This document shows positions 46,466 to 59,252 of a DNA stretch of 64,000 bases, one piece after another. The notes beneath the pieces were generated by a model that made no database searches, had not been told where the DNA came from, and worked only from the letters and a program-made list of their open reading frames with translations. Within the stretch, counting starts at the first letter, position 1, and each line of letters begins with the position of its first letter. The stretch lies in NCBI RefSeq assembly GCF_037975245.1, contig NC_092577.1, positions 10,854,013 through 10,918,012 of the forward strand, in the 5' to 3' direction. Source of the stretch: Apostichopus japonicus. Lineage: Eukaryota > Echinodermata > Holothuroidea > Aspidochirotida > Stichopodidae. The translations under genes were made by a program, and so were the position numbers.

Positions 46466-49400
46466 GTAGGTCTATTCGATTCTCGGTTAGAACCGTTTAA
46501 ACCGGGGTGAGTGAGACACCCATGATGAAATACTCGTTTGTGACAGTTTGAAGAACGATTGATTTGTTTAGGCTGTTTTCTTTTTATTCGATTGGGAGGG
46601 TGAGGGTGAGGGGAGGATTTTTGTGTTGTGTGCATATGTGTTTGTATGAAAGTGTATTAGCAAAGGTCTGCTTTTAATCTTGTTCTATCTAATGGTACCA
46701 AATGTACCACACTCATATGACACAGCACCATGAAAATTCTAGAGTAAATTCAAAGTCAGCAAAGTTGTAAGTAGGAAAAACTTTTAAATACCAAAAATGG
46801 TATCAAAAAAAGGAAAATGATTAAAGATAAAATGTGACTTTGTTGTTATGACTTATGAGGACAAGAATACGTGTTTTGTTTTTGGGTGGAGGAGGTTAAA
46901 TGTCAGTGGAAAACAGAGTATCAATCGAAACTACTGTTCAATACTGAGTATTAATCAAAACTGGTATAGTACTGAGTATCAATTAAAGCTACTGTACACT
47001 ACTGAGTATCAATCAAAGCTACTCTACAGTATCGAGTATCAATCAAAGCTACTCTACAGTATCGAGTATCAATCAAAACTACTGTTCAATACTGAGTATT
47101 AATCAAATTTACTTTACAGTACTGAGTATCAATCAAAATTATTGTACAGTATCCAGTATCAATCAAAAGTACTGTACAGATTGAGTATCAATCAAAACTG
47201 GTATAGTACTGAGTGTCAATCGAAACTAACTGTTAAGTACTGAGTATCAATCAAAGTTACTGTACAGTATTGAGTATCAATCAAAGCTAATGTACAATAT
47301 TGAGTATCAATCAAAGCTACTGTACAGTATCAATCAAAGCTACTGTACAGTATCAATCAAAGCTACTGTACAAAACTGAGTATCAATCAAAATTATTGGT
47401 CAGTATAGAGTATCCATCAAAAATACTGTACAATACTGAGTATTATTCAAAACTACTTTACACTACGGAGTATCAATCAAAATTATTGTACAACTTATCA
47501 AGTATCAATCAAAACTACTGTACAGTACTGAGTATCAATCAAAACTTGTTAAGTACTGAGTATCAATCAAGACTTGTATAGTAGTGAGTATCAATCAAAG
47601 CTATTGAACAATGCTGAGTATCAATCAAAGCTACTCTACAGTATCGAGTATCAATCAAAGCTACTGTACAATACTGAGTATCAATCAAAACTAAGGTACA
47701 GTACTGTAAAGTAGCTTTGATTTATAGTCAGTAAGTTTGCATTAGCTTTGATTGATACTCAGTACTGTACATTAGCTTTGATACTCAGTACTGTACAGTA
47801 GCTTTGATTGATACTCAGTACTATACAGTAGCGTTGATTGATACTCCATACTGTACAGAAGCTTTAGTTGATACTCAGTACTGTACAGTAGCGTTGATTG
47901 ATACTCAGTACTGTACAGTAATGTTGATTGATACTCGATACTGTAGCTCTGACAAAGTGCTGAACAGACTCACAATGCTCCTTTGAAACATACATGTCTA
48001 ATGAAACAAACATCCATCAATGGCTATGTTGGTCATGTGGTATATGTCACTATGGCAACAGTGTGAACAAGCATGTCATTAATATGATCATTAAAGGTTG
48101 CCAGGACAACAACATATTGAGGACTAAATAGGAATTATTAACTTGTTAATTTTTTGCCTTTGGGAAATTTTTTGAGATCCTCTTAGTTCTAATGTTACTT
48201 CAAATGAATAATTGTGGTAGGTTTGGTAAATATTGAAACCAACCCAGAAAAACTCCTTCAAACAACGAATCCACCCTAACTGTGTGCTATCTGTGTGATT
48301 CTAACTGATTATCAGCACTGAGGAAACGATGTGAGTAGGCCTAATGACCTAGTACTAGCTGTGGCATAATTAGTTAGCTCAGTAGGCATACCATAGTTCA
48401 AACTGGCCTTCTGTTTGGGTACATTGTGCATGCATGAATATATACAGTACAGTATACAGTATCTGCTTAAACTAGTCAGCCTGATGCATGATAGAACCTC
48501 TCTTAATCAGGTTGTTGACCTAGTTAAACAGGTACTAAACGCCAACATTGCCGAGCTGTGTTACACGTGCAGGTAGGTAGGTAGCACTCATGACCAAATA
48601 GGAGATAAAATTTATCGAATGGCAAAACCGAAAGGGTTTACAACTTTTGTAAACTGTAATCTGAGCTTCCTTTAAATAAAAGGAAAATGGAAATATTATA
48701 AACAGGAAGGGCCTCCCATGATACCTGTGTGTGTCTTTGTGTTTGTGTGTGGTGTTAGTTTGTTTGTGTGTATATTTGTTTAATATAGAGGAAATGATTG
48801 CATACATGTAAGTACTGTGAGGAAACTTTTAGGGCTGGATGTAAAAAAGTTTAAAATAAAGGAAAAAAATGGTGGAAAAAAAAACATTCCTCTTTCAATC
48901 CAGATCTGGGTTTATACAGGGACGGACGGGAGTGGGTAATATTTATTTTAGCTAACATTTCTCAAAGTAAACTGTACAGTAGTAACGTACATCAAACTGA
49001 TATATCTTGTGCTACAGCCATCCTTTAATTTCTTACAGTTCATGTCTGTTACCATGGCATCCACATAGTGAGATCACTGTACATATACATTTCCATCTTC
49101 AATTTTTACATTGTTTCCCTCTGACCCCAATAAGCTAACCGTCAAATTTGACCTTTCATTTAGAAAGAAAACTTTTGGCTGGCAATTTTCAGCGACGTTC
49201 TGTTGTAGTATCCTAACTATTTTGTGGAGTGTTTTAAAGGAGGCAAGGGCAACAATAAAAATTCCAAGAAAGAAATGTGACAATATTTGGCACAATTGCT
49301 TGATTTATATACACCATTCCTCTTCCCACACTCCCACTCCCCAAAAGAAAATTTTGTTAAACCCACATGCAAGGGTAAATAGATGCTGCTTCACAGGTTG

Positions 49401-50644
49401 ATTCACAAAGTGGAAATTCAGAAAGTTGAGCAACATTGGCAAACTTGCTTGAGTGTTATATACCAAGACCATTCCTCCCCTCGACCCACCCCCTCCCCTC
49501 TTAACAAAACTGGCAATGTAAAAGGCTGATAAATGTGCAAACGTGAGTAATTTATTAGAATTGAAATGTCTATTGTCGGGAAGGTACAAAACTGAGTTGA
49601 CTGCTAAACTTAAATGAAAAGAGAGAAGGAAGGAGAGAGGGGGGAAAACATTACTCATTATGCCGACATTTTAAGGTGTTTTTTTTTCTCATATCGTTGT
49701 ACCTCCAGGTCGGTATATGGATAAACTTTGCTCAGTTTGAGGGCGGTGCAGAATCTGTGGATGCCACGAGCAAGAAAGTCGCCGTCAAAGACATCAAGCT
49801 TGAGAAATCTGAAGGCGAGGAAGAGAGAGGCAAATCCAAAGAGGAGAAGGAAGACGGAGGGACAGAGACAGAGGAGGACGAAGAGAGTGGCGCCCAGAAA
49901 GGATCCGAGGATGAAGAGGAGGGTGCCAGCGGTGCCGAACAAGAGACCGAATCTTCGTCGGACAACCCCTCCGATTCGGAGAAGACAAATATCAAAGACG
50001 AGGCTCCCAAAGTAGGCAAGACTGCCTCCGAGGATGGGCCCACCAGTAGCACCCCGCAGTCCTCGCCCCAGGTGACCCCCAAGAAGTGCAGCTCCGCCGA
50101 TGCGACGGCCACGCCGCGGGACGGCAGCAAGCGTCAGCTGCGGACGAACCTCTCACCGAAGAACGCCACCACGTTAGGGACGCCCGTCAAGGGTGAGCTG
50201 GAATGGGGCGAACAGGACAAGGTGTTCCTGGAAGCCATCATGGATAAGAAGAACATCCGTTGCATCACCTGCAACAAGCAGTACCAGTACTTAAGTTCCC
50301 TGCAGCGCCACGTACGTTTCCATCTGCTGCCCAGTGACAACCACTCGGAGCAGATCAAGTCGAACCCGGACGCCGCGCCCCGCAAGGCCAAGGCCATCCA
50401 GGCGTTGATAAACGTGAATCAGCTGAAATGTCTGAAGTGTCGCAAGCGGTTTACCTCCATGAGCTCCCTGAAGAGACACGTTGGGCGCCACTTGGGCTAC
50501 AGCACCTTCAAATGTCGATTCTGCGGTTACGTATCGCGTAATTATACTTGGTTCAAACAGCATCTGTTGAGCAAACACACGGGGGAGGTGACGGGACTAG
50601 AAGAGCTGGGTTCTCTCATAAGCAGCATGAAGGCCAAACGGTGA
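44924..50644 (+). CDS. ZNF800: ZNF800 homologue, C2H2 zinc-finger protein, 825 residues, two coding exons
   Basis: Exon 1 coding (44924-46465, 514 codons) joins exon 2 (49709-50644) in phase 0. The ATG has a good context (gaagATGgcc). Recognition: residues 36-88, beginning HSGIHQILQC and continuing through ECKVCRSLFRS to HKKKYC, match the unusual N-terminal finger of ZNF800. Zinc fingers by residue: 67-88 (C-C-H-C), 303-323, 330-351, 387-407, 447-467, 475-496, 699-719, 755-775, 783-804. A very acidic, serine-rich linker occupies about 530-620. Human ZNF800 is shorter (664 residues). It is a nuclear DNA-binding factor, reported in vertebrates to restrain endocrine-lineage differentiation; the role here is inferred. 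If the intron is retained, the frame ends after 528 residues. The pair of fingers at the end of exon 1 resembles the pair at the end of exon 2. Confidence 0.92.
46917..47946. repeat. About 30-bp minisatellite that switches orientation, in the ZNF800 intron
   Basis: Units such as GAGTATCAATCAAAGCTACT plus GTACAGTACT run forward from 46917 to about 47705. From there to 47946 the units run in the opposite orientation (GCTTTGATTGATACTCAGTA). The two halves could pair as a large hairpin. The linker TACTGTACAGTA is itself a perfect palindrome. Frames across it are repeat translations. Confidence 0.95.
47947..49708 (+). other. Rest of the ZNF800 intron
   Basis: Between the satellite and the terminal exon there is no sign of a further exon. 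It holds TG-rich text near 48720-48780 and G- or C-rich tracts near 49320 and 49490. Confidence 0.6.
49709..50644 (+). CDS. ZNF800: ZNF800 terminal coding exon
   Basis: Acceptor 'gtacctccag' ends at 49708; TGA at 50642-50644. Encodes residues 515-825: VGIWINFAQFEGG, an acidic region, a serine/threonine/proline-rich region, then three fingers and the end SLISSMKAKR. An ATG at 49676 is upstream of the acceptor and in frame but lies in the polypyrimidine tract, so I do not use it. Confidence 0.9.
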   Translation, partial: VGIWINFAQFEGGAESVDATSKKVAVKDIKLEKSEGEEERGKSKEEKEDGGTETEEDEESGAQKGSEDEEEGASGAEQETESSSDNPSDSEKTNIKDEAPKVGKTASEDGPTSSTPQSSPQVTPKKCSSADATATPRDGSKRQLRTNLSPKNATTLGTPVKGELEWGEQDKVFLEAIMDKKNIRCITCNKQYQYLSSLQRHVRFHLLPSDNHSEQIKSNPDAAPRKAKAIQALINVNQLKCLKCRKRFTSMSSLKRHVGRHLGYSTFKCRFCGYVSRNYTWFKQHLLSKHTGEVTGLEELGSLISSMKAKR

Positions 50645-51278
50645 TAGGGCACGATCCCTAATGCAGGGTTCGAAGTCAAGATCGATAATTTTAGGAAGGT
50701 TGGAAGCAACTCTGTCAGATTTAAAACAGATGGATGGATTGACTTGTGTGTCCCTTCTGCACTTAGACTCAGCTGGTCGAGTTTTGTGTACAGAAAAATG
50801 TGAAAAATTACTAATGATGGTTTTAAGGTTGTTTTTTTCCTTTCAAAACTTCAAATATTATTGATCTGGTAAAGTAACTTCAAAAGATCATCTTTTTTGG
50901 TGTGGGAATTTTGCAGCTAACTTCTGTCAGATGAAAGCAAATTTTGTTTAAAGTTTTTTGTTGCATTTGTGCATAAAACAGGTGTTTGATATCTCAAAAG
51001 AATTAACTGCTACTTTCAAAGCCTAAAGTCAAGACATGTTGGTTTAGACCTACCATGCGTCTCAAGTAGACTGCTGACGATCTGTTCCGTGTATTTTGCA
51101 AATGTAAAAGTTCTGGGGCCAAGATTATTATTGTCATCAGTTGATCAGTGAGGTTTATGGCAGGTAGGGGGATGGTGGGAGGGGGAGGAAGGGAAGATAG
51201 GCTGTAGGGTTTGTGGGGGGGGGGGAGACGCACTGCTTTGTAAAGTCTATATAGAACGAAAATACAAACTACGTTTGG

Positions 51279-51302
51279 CCCCGACAGGTAGATCTGTCGG
51301 GG
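51279..51302. other. Perfect 9-bp GC-rich hairpin
   Basis: CCCCGACAG, loop GTAGAT, CTGTCGGGG. About 635 bp after the ZNF800 stop codon, so it might be in the 3' UTR. It is not a histone-type stem-loop. Confidence 0.55.
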
Positions 51303-54300
51303 TGTGCATTCGGGTCCAATCAGTCAAAATAAATATGCAAAACAAACAGTTGGAATTTTCTTTTAAGTTAGAGAGAAAACATTGAAGGGTGAGGGGGGGG
51401 GGTGGGTGGGTCAAGACAGACTTAAGATGTCTTCATTCCAAATTATTTTTTTTTAAATTGTGTAACATTTGATAATTTAGCAAAATAAAATCAAATTAAT
51501 AAACAGAAAATAAATAATTAAAAAAATTTAATGAATAGGAAATTAACTAGTTTTTTCACAATGGACAGAAAACTGAAAGTAAACTTCAAGCTGGAGGGGG
51601 AGAGGTGGGGGGGGGTTGGGTAGGGTGGATGCAATTCCCCTCACCTTCCCAAAAAAAAGCATGTAACAATATTTGTTTATCTTGTAGGCGACCTTACAGG
51701 GAAATGTTTCTTCCATATAGACTGCATAATTTCAGCAGCATGGTTGAAATCTGGTGGAGGGGGGGGTGAGGGGTGTGGGATGGTACATGTTATCGATATC
51801 AATACTTGAGAAGAACCTCATGATATCGATCAGGCACAGGGTGAAAATAATGTCGCCTAATATCCTTTTAGATTTAATACTATACTGTACTTGCTGGACA
51901 GATGCAGGTAGTACAATTCCTCAAGAGGAGTTGATACTTGCAGTTTCCACTTTTTTAGTTTCTTCTTTTTTTCATTTTTCGAGGGCAGGATGCCCTCCTC
52001 GTGCATCGACTCTCTCTCCCAGTAGTATTAACCCAAATTTATTCGTAGACAGTTTCTGCTTGCAATATTTTAAACAAACATGAAAAAAAACAAAGCAAGG
52101 CAAAAAGTAATAACTAAATAAATAAAGAATTGAAAGAAAGATACGCAAAAAATAATCCACTGCAATGCAATTTAGTTTTAGGTGGTTACGGTAGTTTTAG
52201 TTTATCGAGTCATTCGGAAATCGAGAAAGAAAAAACTTGCCATCTTGTCAGTTAGCATCTATATTTTTTCTCTTTTTCACTTTAAAAAATATGAAATTGT
52301 TATAAAGTTATCTTAGAAGAGGAAATTCCGATCACTTTTGTTCTGCGAAATGCTGTATATTTTAGGTACCAAACTTTGACATACCAATTGTATGTATGTG
52401 TAGGAGACTATTGGATAAAAATGGGCAATTCTGTTGCAATCTTTTCTTTCTAGCACCCTAAGCTCCGCGTCTCAGCGAAAGCGACATTCATAGATGGGTT
52501 CCGTAATTCCAATGACATTGTAGTTTCCTTTTTACAAAGTTTTGGATATTTTTTGCATATTCTGCCACATTTGCCTATAATTATCAACATAAACAACAAA
52601 ATCATTACAATTTTAATGGGTTTTTTCCCCCATAGCTCTGCATCTCAAACTTTCATTTGTGATGACACTGACATGTTTCATAATTTTTGGGGCCATATTT
52701 TTGCAAATTACCACAAGATGCGACAAATTATAAAACAACATGTAAATTTTGTGGTAACTGGCTTTATTGCTCAACACCACAAAAGGTTGATATTTTTTTT
52801 GGGGGGGGGGGGTGAGGAAACTGGAAGTAAATTTAATTGTGACTTCCTGCGTGACTGTAAATAATTATCTCACTTGGGAATTAAAATACTTCTACGCCTC
52901 ACCCGTATTGCAATTTGGATATTTCTTCAATCGGGATATGGAATGTAATTCTCTTCAGATACAGTAATGGTTGTGTGCATATTTTAGCGTGACCCTTAAA
53001 AAGGGAAACAGCTTTCACTTAAAGGAGCTTAAAAATATTTTTGTTACTTCATACTCTCCTTATTTGGTATGCCTCTTAGCCTGATTGTAACCAATTAAAA
53101 CCAATGAATACTGCTTTAAACTATTCTATTCTTACAACTCCAGCATTTAATTCTGTGGTTTCATTGATTAAATTATAGCGTTACTTAGTAATAATGAAAT
53201 AACATGCATGCATGGACTCGGAATTAGTATGGGGTGTTTGTATAAGTTACTGACCAAAACCCTATGTGTCTTATTAGCCAAACATTTCTTGAAAATTCAT
53301 AGTCTGTCATGTATAGTGAACAAAATAAATGTGTACTTAGCAAAAAAGTAAAAATAAAATAAATGTCGAGAGTATTAAACGAAACGTAGTCCGAGACGAA
53401 ACGTTAAGTCCAACACTAAGTAAATTTGCTAGTGCACGAATGTAAGGGTGACATTTAAAACAGAGATTACGCACTTGATATATGGGTATAACAAATGTAG
53501 CAGTCGTATCTGCAGGTGAAGTGTCTATATCAATCACTCGTTTCAGAGACATGATTCACGTTAAAAAGTAAAAAATCGTTGCTTGTAGAAAGTATGTTAG
53601 AATGATAATCACTTTTGCCATGGATGTATTTCAGATGTACATACCACTGTGTTACGGTCTTTTCATGTGTGTTAAGCTGTTGCTTTCATAGACCTTATGT
53701 TACCTTGGTGACAGGGGCACAATCATTTATATTTTTGGGGGAGGGGGAGGGAGCTTGTGCCCTTCCCCCAGAATAAACACAAGGGAGGGGGGACACAGCC
53801 CAAAATCCTAGTAAACAGTACATAAATATGCAACATATTTGTGCGGTACAATCTAAACAGTTGCATTTGACATTGTTTCAAGAGTTGCAAAATATACCAC
53901 AATTTTGCATCTAAGCTCCTTCCATTTAACAAAAAATCTCCATGGAGTAGGGGAACTCCTCATCTCCGATCCCTTGATGACAAAGTATTTTAATCCCAAT
54001 TACAAACAACGGTGGTTGTGCCCATGCTTGTTAAACTTGTCAGTCTCAAAGAACGTTACTATGCTACTTCACTTAATATCATGATGGATCGAGTGGCAAA
54101 AGCCTTGTGTGCACGTTGTTCATAGTTGTATCTGCACATTGTTCAAATGATGCACTATATACTACCATGTGATTCCCATAGCAACCCTTTGCAGCTCTAT
54201 ATGCCCCTTCCTAACTATTTAGTGCAAGTGTGTGAGGGTGTATATAACTAAAAAAAAATGTTAAACAGGCATGTGCAATTTTTTTTTTTCTTTTTTATTG

Positions 54301-55362
54301 TGTTACACAATACCCTTTTTTGTTTATATTTTTATTATTCCTATCTTACAGTTTGGTTGAATCGAGTAGAGTTGAATAATGTTGTAAAGTATCAATGTTT
54401 TTTTATTTGGGGGGGGAGGAGGGGGCTCGGTGCTGAATACCAAAAGCGAAAAGAATAAAAATTCATTGTAAATATCTGTAGACTTAATAATAAAAAAAAG
54501 CTTATTTCTTTAAGATATTTTCTTTCTCCTTCTCCTCTTTGGACATTTTTTTTTCGGAATGGTTAGAATGTTGTCATGATTTCTGTAGGCATTTCATATC
54601 GATATTGCATATTTTCCGATAGATAATCAAGATTATGGTCAGAGTCCTTCTCATAGAAGGTTTATTAAAGGATGTTTCAAATTAGCACTTAGGGGGGTGA
54701 CCCTTTTACAATTAAAAGGAAAGTGTTATTGTAATTATTTGTTTGTATAATACGGTTGGCGAGATTATCAAAGGGTTGCGAACGATGAGGAAGGAGGTGA
54801 GAAGGTGAGGGAAACTCTGTTAGGCAATGGTGTGGAAGTAGGTGTGTAGGATCATAAATATTGTATAAATAAATAAGTCGATACCTTCGCAGGTCATCGC
54901 CACATCGGCAGTGTTAAAAAGGTCAGACACTCAATCTTTGCATTGTTTGCGTTTCATAAAATTGTATATCTCAAGATGGGTTTTTTTCTTTTGCAAACTT
55001 TTTTGTAAAACCTTAAAGAAGTTTTCTTCTGACCATGTGACAGTCATCGGGCTGGTTTTGTCATTAGCAATGGCCAAAAAATCAAACTTGGTGATGTTAA
55101 TGTTTTTGCAAGGACTCTAAGATTTGTTTCAGGATCTTTCATATATGCCAGATAGATCAAAATTGATGCAGCGTCTGTGGTTTTACTTAAATATCATTTC
55201 TCACAGAGTGATTCTCTCCTTCCCGGCATAATAACCGTCTGATATTTAAATGTTTACCATTATGAGAAACTTGTCCGAAGGATTATATGGAAGGTGGACA
55301 AGTATCTTCTGAATTTAGCTAGTTTATGTATGAAGGCATGCTGAGTATTGTGCTTACTCGCT

Positions 55363-55385
55363 ATATATATATATATATATATATA
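55363..55385. repeat. (AT)n microsatellite
   Basis: About eleven AT dinucleotides. Confidence 0.9.
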
Positions 55386-56296
55386 CTACATATATGGTAG
55401 TCAGTGTGGCAACTCAGCTTGGTTGGGTGTCATTAGTGAAACATTCACAGATATATCATGTTTACATACAATTGATACAAATATGCCATATATGACCCTT
55501 CTAACATATGATCATATATGGTATTTAAACTATGTAACAAAATATGTGAAATCTCACTTCTACACCAGTACTGTGTACTGTGTTGTAGTTTAGCCCCAAA
55601 ATGTGGGTTTGTAGCACTGGTAACACATTCACATACCATAAGATTCTTCTGCACACTTAATACAGTGTATAGCAAAACAACATGGGGTGTGTAGCAAGTG
55701 CAGACAACTTGTTCAGCCTCCGAACAATCTTAGCTTATCCTGGATTTTTGCAATTTTAAGACAAATTTGAAAAAAGGAATGTTTTAATGGACAGCTCCAT
55801 TTTGTTTTAATCATCCTTGCATGAGTAGTTTTGAAAATTAATTGTACATTTCAATCAAAGTCACAATGTGATTGTAAATCACACCAATATGATGGAGGGA
55901 GGGGGGGGGGGGCTGATTAATTATGTAAATGATATGCATAGAAATTGAAATAGAATTGCCAGTAATTATGAATTGAATATTTTTAAGGGAATTGGTTTTG
56001 AATAAGGCAACATTAGGTGGACGTATCGCAATTAGCACTTTAAATTCTATTATACTTGTTGTGAGCAAGTTGATTTTTCCCCCTCGTTTCCATGGTGACC
56101 GTTTTGTGCTGTTTTCTCTTCCATAGATATGTAACAGTATGTGATCATTGTGCTCTATAGGACAAACAAGTGTCTGTACAATTCATTAGCTTGCTAATAT
56201 TTACTGAGTCTCAACAGCATTCTGTTTTCTTTGATTGTGGTCAATTTTCGACATCATTTAGTTCGAGAATCCGATTAAGATACAATCTCGACTAAG

Positions 56297-56321
56297 CACG
56301 ACCGAACACAACTCGGTCGTG
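56297..56321. other. Perfect 9-bp hairpin followed by T-rich tract
   Basis: CACGACCGA, loop ACACAAC, TCGGTCGTG, then TTTTATTTTT. The phrase 'tcgacta' lies on both sides. Function unknown; in a eukaryote it should not be read as a rho-independent terminator. Confidence 0.5.
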
Positions 56322-58540
56322 TTTTATTTTTCGACTAATGACTAAATAATGGAACGAAATTTCTCCTGCATGTTTTATCGATACTTACTTCTGCACTTAA
56401 CTTTCACGTTCTAAGATATATTTCTGTTTCTATCGATGTGATAAGATTCACCGTTTTTATTTTATGACTTAACTTCTCAAGAAATGTAAAGAAAGACACT
56501 GCAAATGAAAATGCTTTATAGAAAGGAAATAAAAAAGATACCAAAAAAAAAAAATGACTGTTTATTTGTGTTTGCTTCATTCGTGCAGAGTAGGCCGATG
56601 CTTCACAGGTTTGTAAGAGAGAGAATGGGGAGATTTATAAACAGGTGTAAAAGTTGCTGAACAATGGGAATGAAAGGGATATTGCAGGAGACTTCAAAGG
56701 GAATACGTAGTCCACTCTTTACCACCTCTGCTCCACCCCCCCTTTCCTTTCCCCTACCCGTTAAGATTTTTCTGTGTGAAATTTAGAGATCACACCGTGA
56801 GGCAATACATAAAACTGGAAGGTTTATGCTAAATAAAGTGAAAAACAAATTGCTAGCTATGTTACAATGGCCCAGAAATGTTTAAAAAATTTAGCAGATT
56901 TCTAAGTTTTATTTTAACAATTTATCAAAAGCAACTTCAATAGTGTTCATAACTTTAAGTGACAACTTTGATGGTCACGACTTAAAGCCAAATACTGGAC
57001 AAGTCGTGCTTAGTGAATTGTTCTTGACCCATCAAGCAATGCAATTTTGTTTTTCACTTTTATTTAGATGACCCTATTAGTTCAGGGGGGGGAGGGGAGG
57101 GAGAGGGGAGAAATATTGAGTGAGTGGTACACTTTCTTCAATCACATATCTTGGTAAAGACATCGTAAAGAACATTTCTAACCTTTTTCTTCATATACCT
57201 GAATCATTCTGCAGTTTTCTTCAAGCAACTGACAAAAACAGGCAAAAACTTGATAATTGTACTCCTTGCATTCACAAGCAACGTAACATATTTATTTGGA
57301 AACTTCTCCAGCATTCAATATATTAGGTCTTCCATTAAATAGTGTTGGCATGCAAAATATGAAGAAATACATATTTCCTTACAATATAATGGCTGTAAAT
57401 GACGTGATACTTTCATTTGGGCCTGGTCAAATTCTGTCCGCTATCGTAACTGAAAAAGTTTAATCCTAGCAGACAACCAGGGACGTCTGGAACCAGCTCA
57501 GACCCTGGGACAATTATGGCACCTGGCCCCCATTTTCGTATATTATAAAACAATATATAGTATATATGCGGTCCCTTAAATGACCTTGGGGCATATCACC
57601 ACCCACCCCTGCCCCCACCCCCTTTTCGCTACACGGCATGCTCCTTCAATTATTAAGAAACACAACTTTCAGTATACATGTCGTATCATGCTATATGTTT
57701 CCTACAAATTACATTTAACCAAAACATATCATACAGCTATTGTAGACCTACAACAGATTAGCAATGCAACCATGTCAGTCTATCAAAATCCCATTTTCAT
57801 GAGTATGAGGAGCTCCTTTAACCAAATAAAATTGATCCCTTGCATGAAAGCAACCATGCATGCCACAGATGCAAGACTAAACCTGCCATGTCTTTTAGGA
57901 AATTCTTCCACGAATCTGGTATTTCTGGTTTGCGAATTGGGGGTTTGGTTCTGTTCTCACTTCAAAACAACTTTATTCCTGCGGGTGCACTGCAGTGATG
58001 AAGTACGGGATGCCTTTAAACTCCCTCGGTACTTGATAGAATGATCAGAATACTAAGGTACAATATCAGACGAGAGATTGGGCATGTGCAAGTAGGAGCT
58101 GGAAGGGGTGCATTAATTAATTACACGTCTGCCTTGTTATTTCTACGAACACTTTAAGAAAAGAAAAGGTTCATTATAAGCTGCTGGCTGGTGTACATCC
58201 ACCATCATCATCACATGGACAGCATTTCAATTGAGGTTCTGTAGTTCTTTCTACAGCAGAAGCCAAGATTGTACCTCAAAATTTGACCACTTTCCCAACT
58301 ACTGCTGGAGGCTAATGTAACCCCCATTCATCATCACTGCAAGTAAAGGAAAGCAATGGTGAACAGAGCTGTTTCCAAACAAGTGACGATACGAAAACCG
58401 AACCCTACTTCCCGATATATAACACTTGACCTGCCGAATCCACAGCAGACACTCACTCACAGAATTCTGCCCAGAAACGAGCTTGAACCGGTCAAGAGAA
58501 TCTGCCAGCTGACTGTTTTTGGTTTCGATGGGTTCAGAGG

Positions 58541-58830
58541 TCAAATTGTGAAAACCATGGTTTACACAATTTTTCAACAAGGACAAATGTCATATTTAGT
58601 ATGTTGATGTACCTATCACATTTAGTACAAGAAGCCTGTTGTTGAGGTCAATGGTCATCTCAGGACAGCCCGTGTCATTGTGAATTTATTGTTTGTCACA
58701 TCACACTGCTTTTCACTGCATTACTAAGATCGAGTATGTTATACACCCTCAATATACATTACATAGTCGGATTCATGAAGAAAACTACTCATGTTACATC
58801 ATCAAAACCACAATGCATTTTTGCATTATG
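58541..58830. repeat. Copy of the dispersed repeat also found at 63405-63930, opposite orientation
   Basis: 'ggtcaaattgtgaaaacc' at 58541 is the complement of the phrase at 63776-63790. The block 'ctcatgttacatcatc' plus 'aaaccacaatgcattttt' at 58788-58820 is the complement of 63410-63450. The palindromic core also occurs at 5469-5502. Confidence 0.75.
58685..58690 (-). promoter_or_regulatory. Candidate polyadenylation signal of the EXOC3-like gene
   Basis: TTTATT on the plus strand (AATAAA on the minus strand), about 490 bp after the stop codon at 59175. Nearby alternatives cannot be excluded. Confidence 0.3.
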
Positions 58831-59174
58831 GTTCTTCTTCATAACCGGGTATTTAACGGTTGTGAATCGCACATTGTAAACTGCTGCACGACAAGTCCCA
58901 ACTTACGTATTGCAGGTAATATTGGTAGTTGGAAGCAGTACTTAGCAAGTATAATCTGCTAATATTTAAGTACAAGCTGCAAGTATCAACTCTAACCTTA
59001 ATAAAAAAAATGATATTGCACATATCCCTTGGATTTGGTGTTGTACAGAGGACAACAGGATGATTTAAATACAAAACATCCTCACAAAAGGGGTAAAAAA
59101 AAGAGTCGTCCTTGTGTCAGAATGCTTCCATTGGTCTCTGGAAGTTACAACTGTTATCAGTGGTTGAGGACACC

Positions 59175-59252
59175 TCATCGCCCTATGTAGGAAAAGATGG
59201 TCTTAATTTTCCTCTTTTCGGGAGTCAGAACAGCGTAGGCTTCCGCAACGAG
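59175..59252 (-). CDS. EXOC3-like terminal exon
   Basis: Acceptor 'atttattgcag' on the minus strand. Encodes LVAEAYAVLTPEKRKIKTIF, SYIGR and TGA (59177-59175). Confidence 0.75.
   Translation of the reverse strand, partial: LVAEAYAVLTPEKRKIKTIFSYIGR

Larger units (their letters stand above)
50645..58540 (+). other. ZNF800 3' UTR and intergenic DNA
   Basis: After the stop the sequence is T/A-rich with several AATAAA hexamers (for example near 51328, 53325 and 56529); the true 3' end is not determinable. Several G-runs (51217, 51394, 51608, 52800, 54410, 55899, 57086), an AT microsatellite (55363-55385) and two perfect hairpins (51279, 56297) are present. No other gene was recognised on either strand. 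Confidence 0.5.

Noticed and set aside
46848-47986. YQSKLL- and DTQYCTV-type repeat proteins
   Set aside because: Translation of the 30-bp minisatellite in the two orientations.
57580-58044. 154-residue frame
   Set aside because: No domain, biased composition and no splice context.
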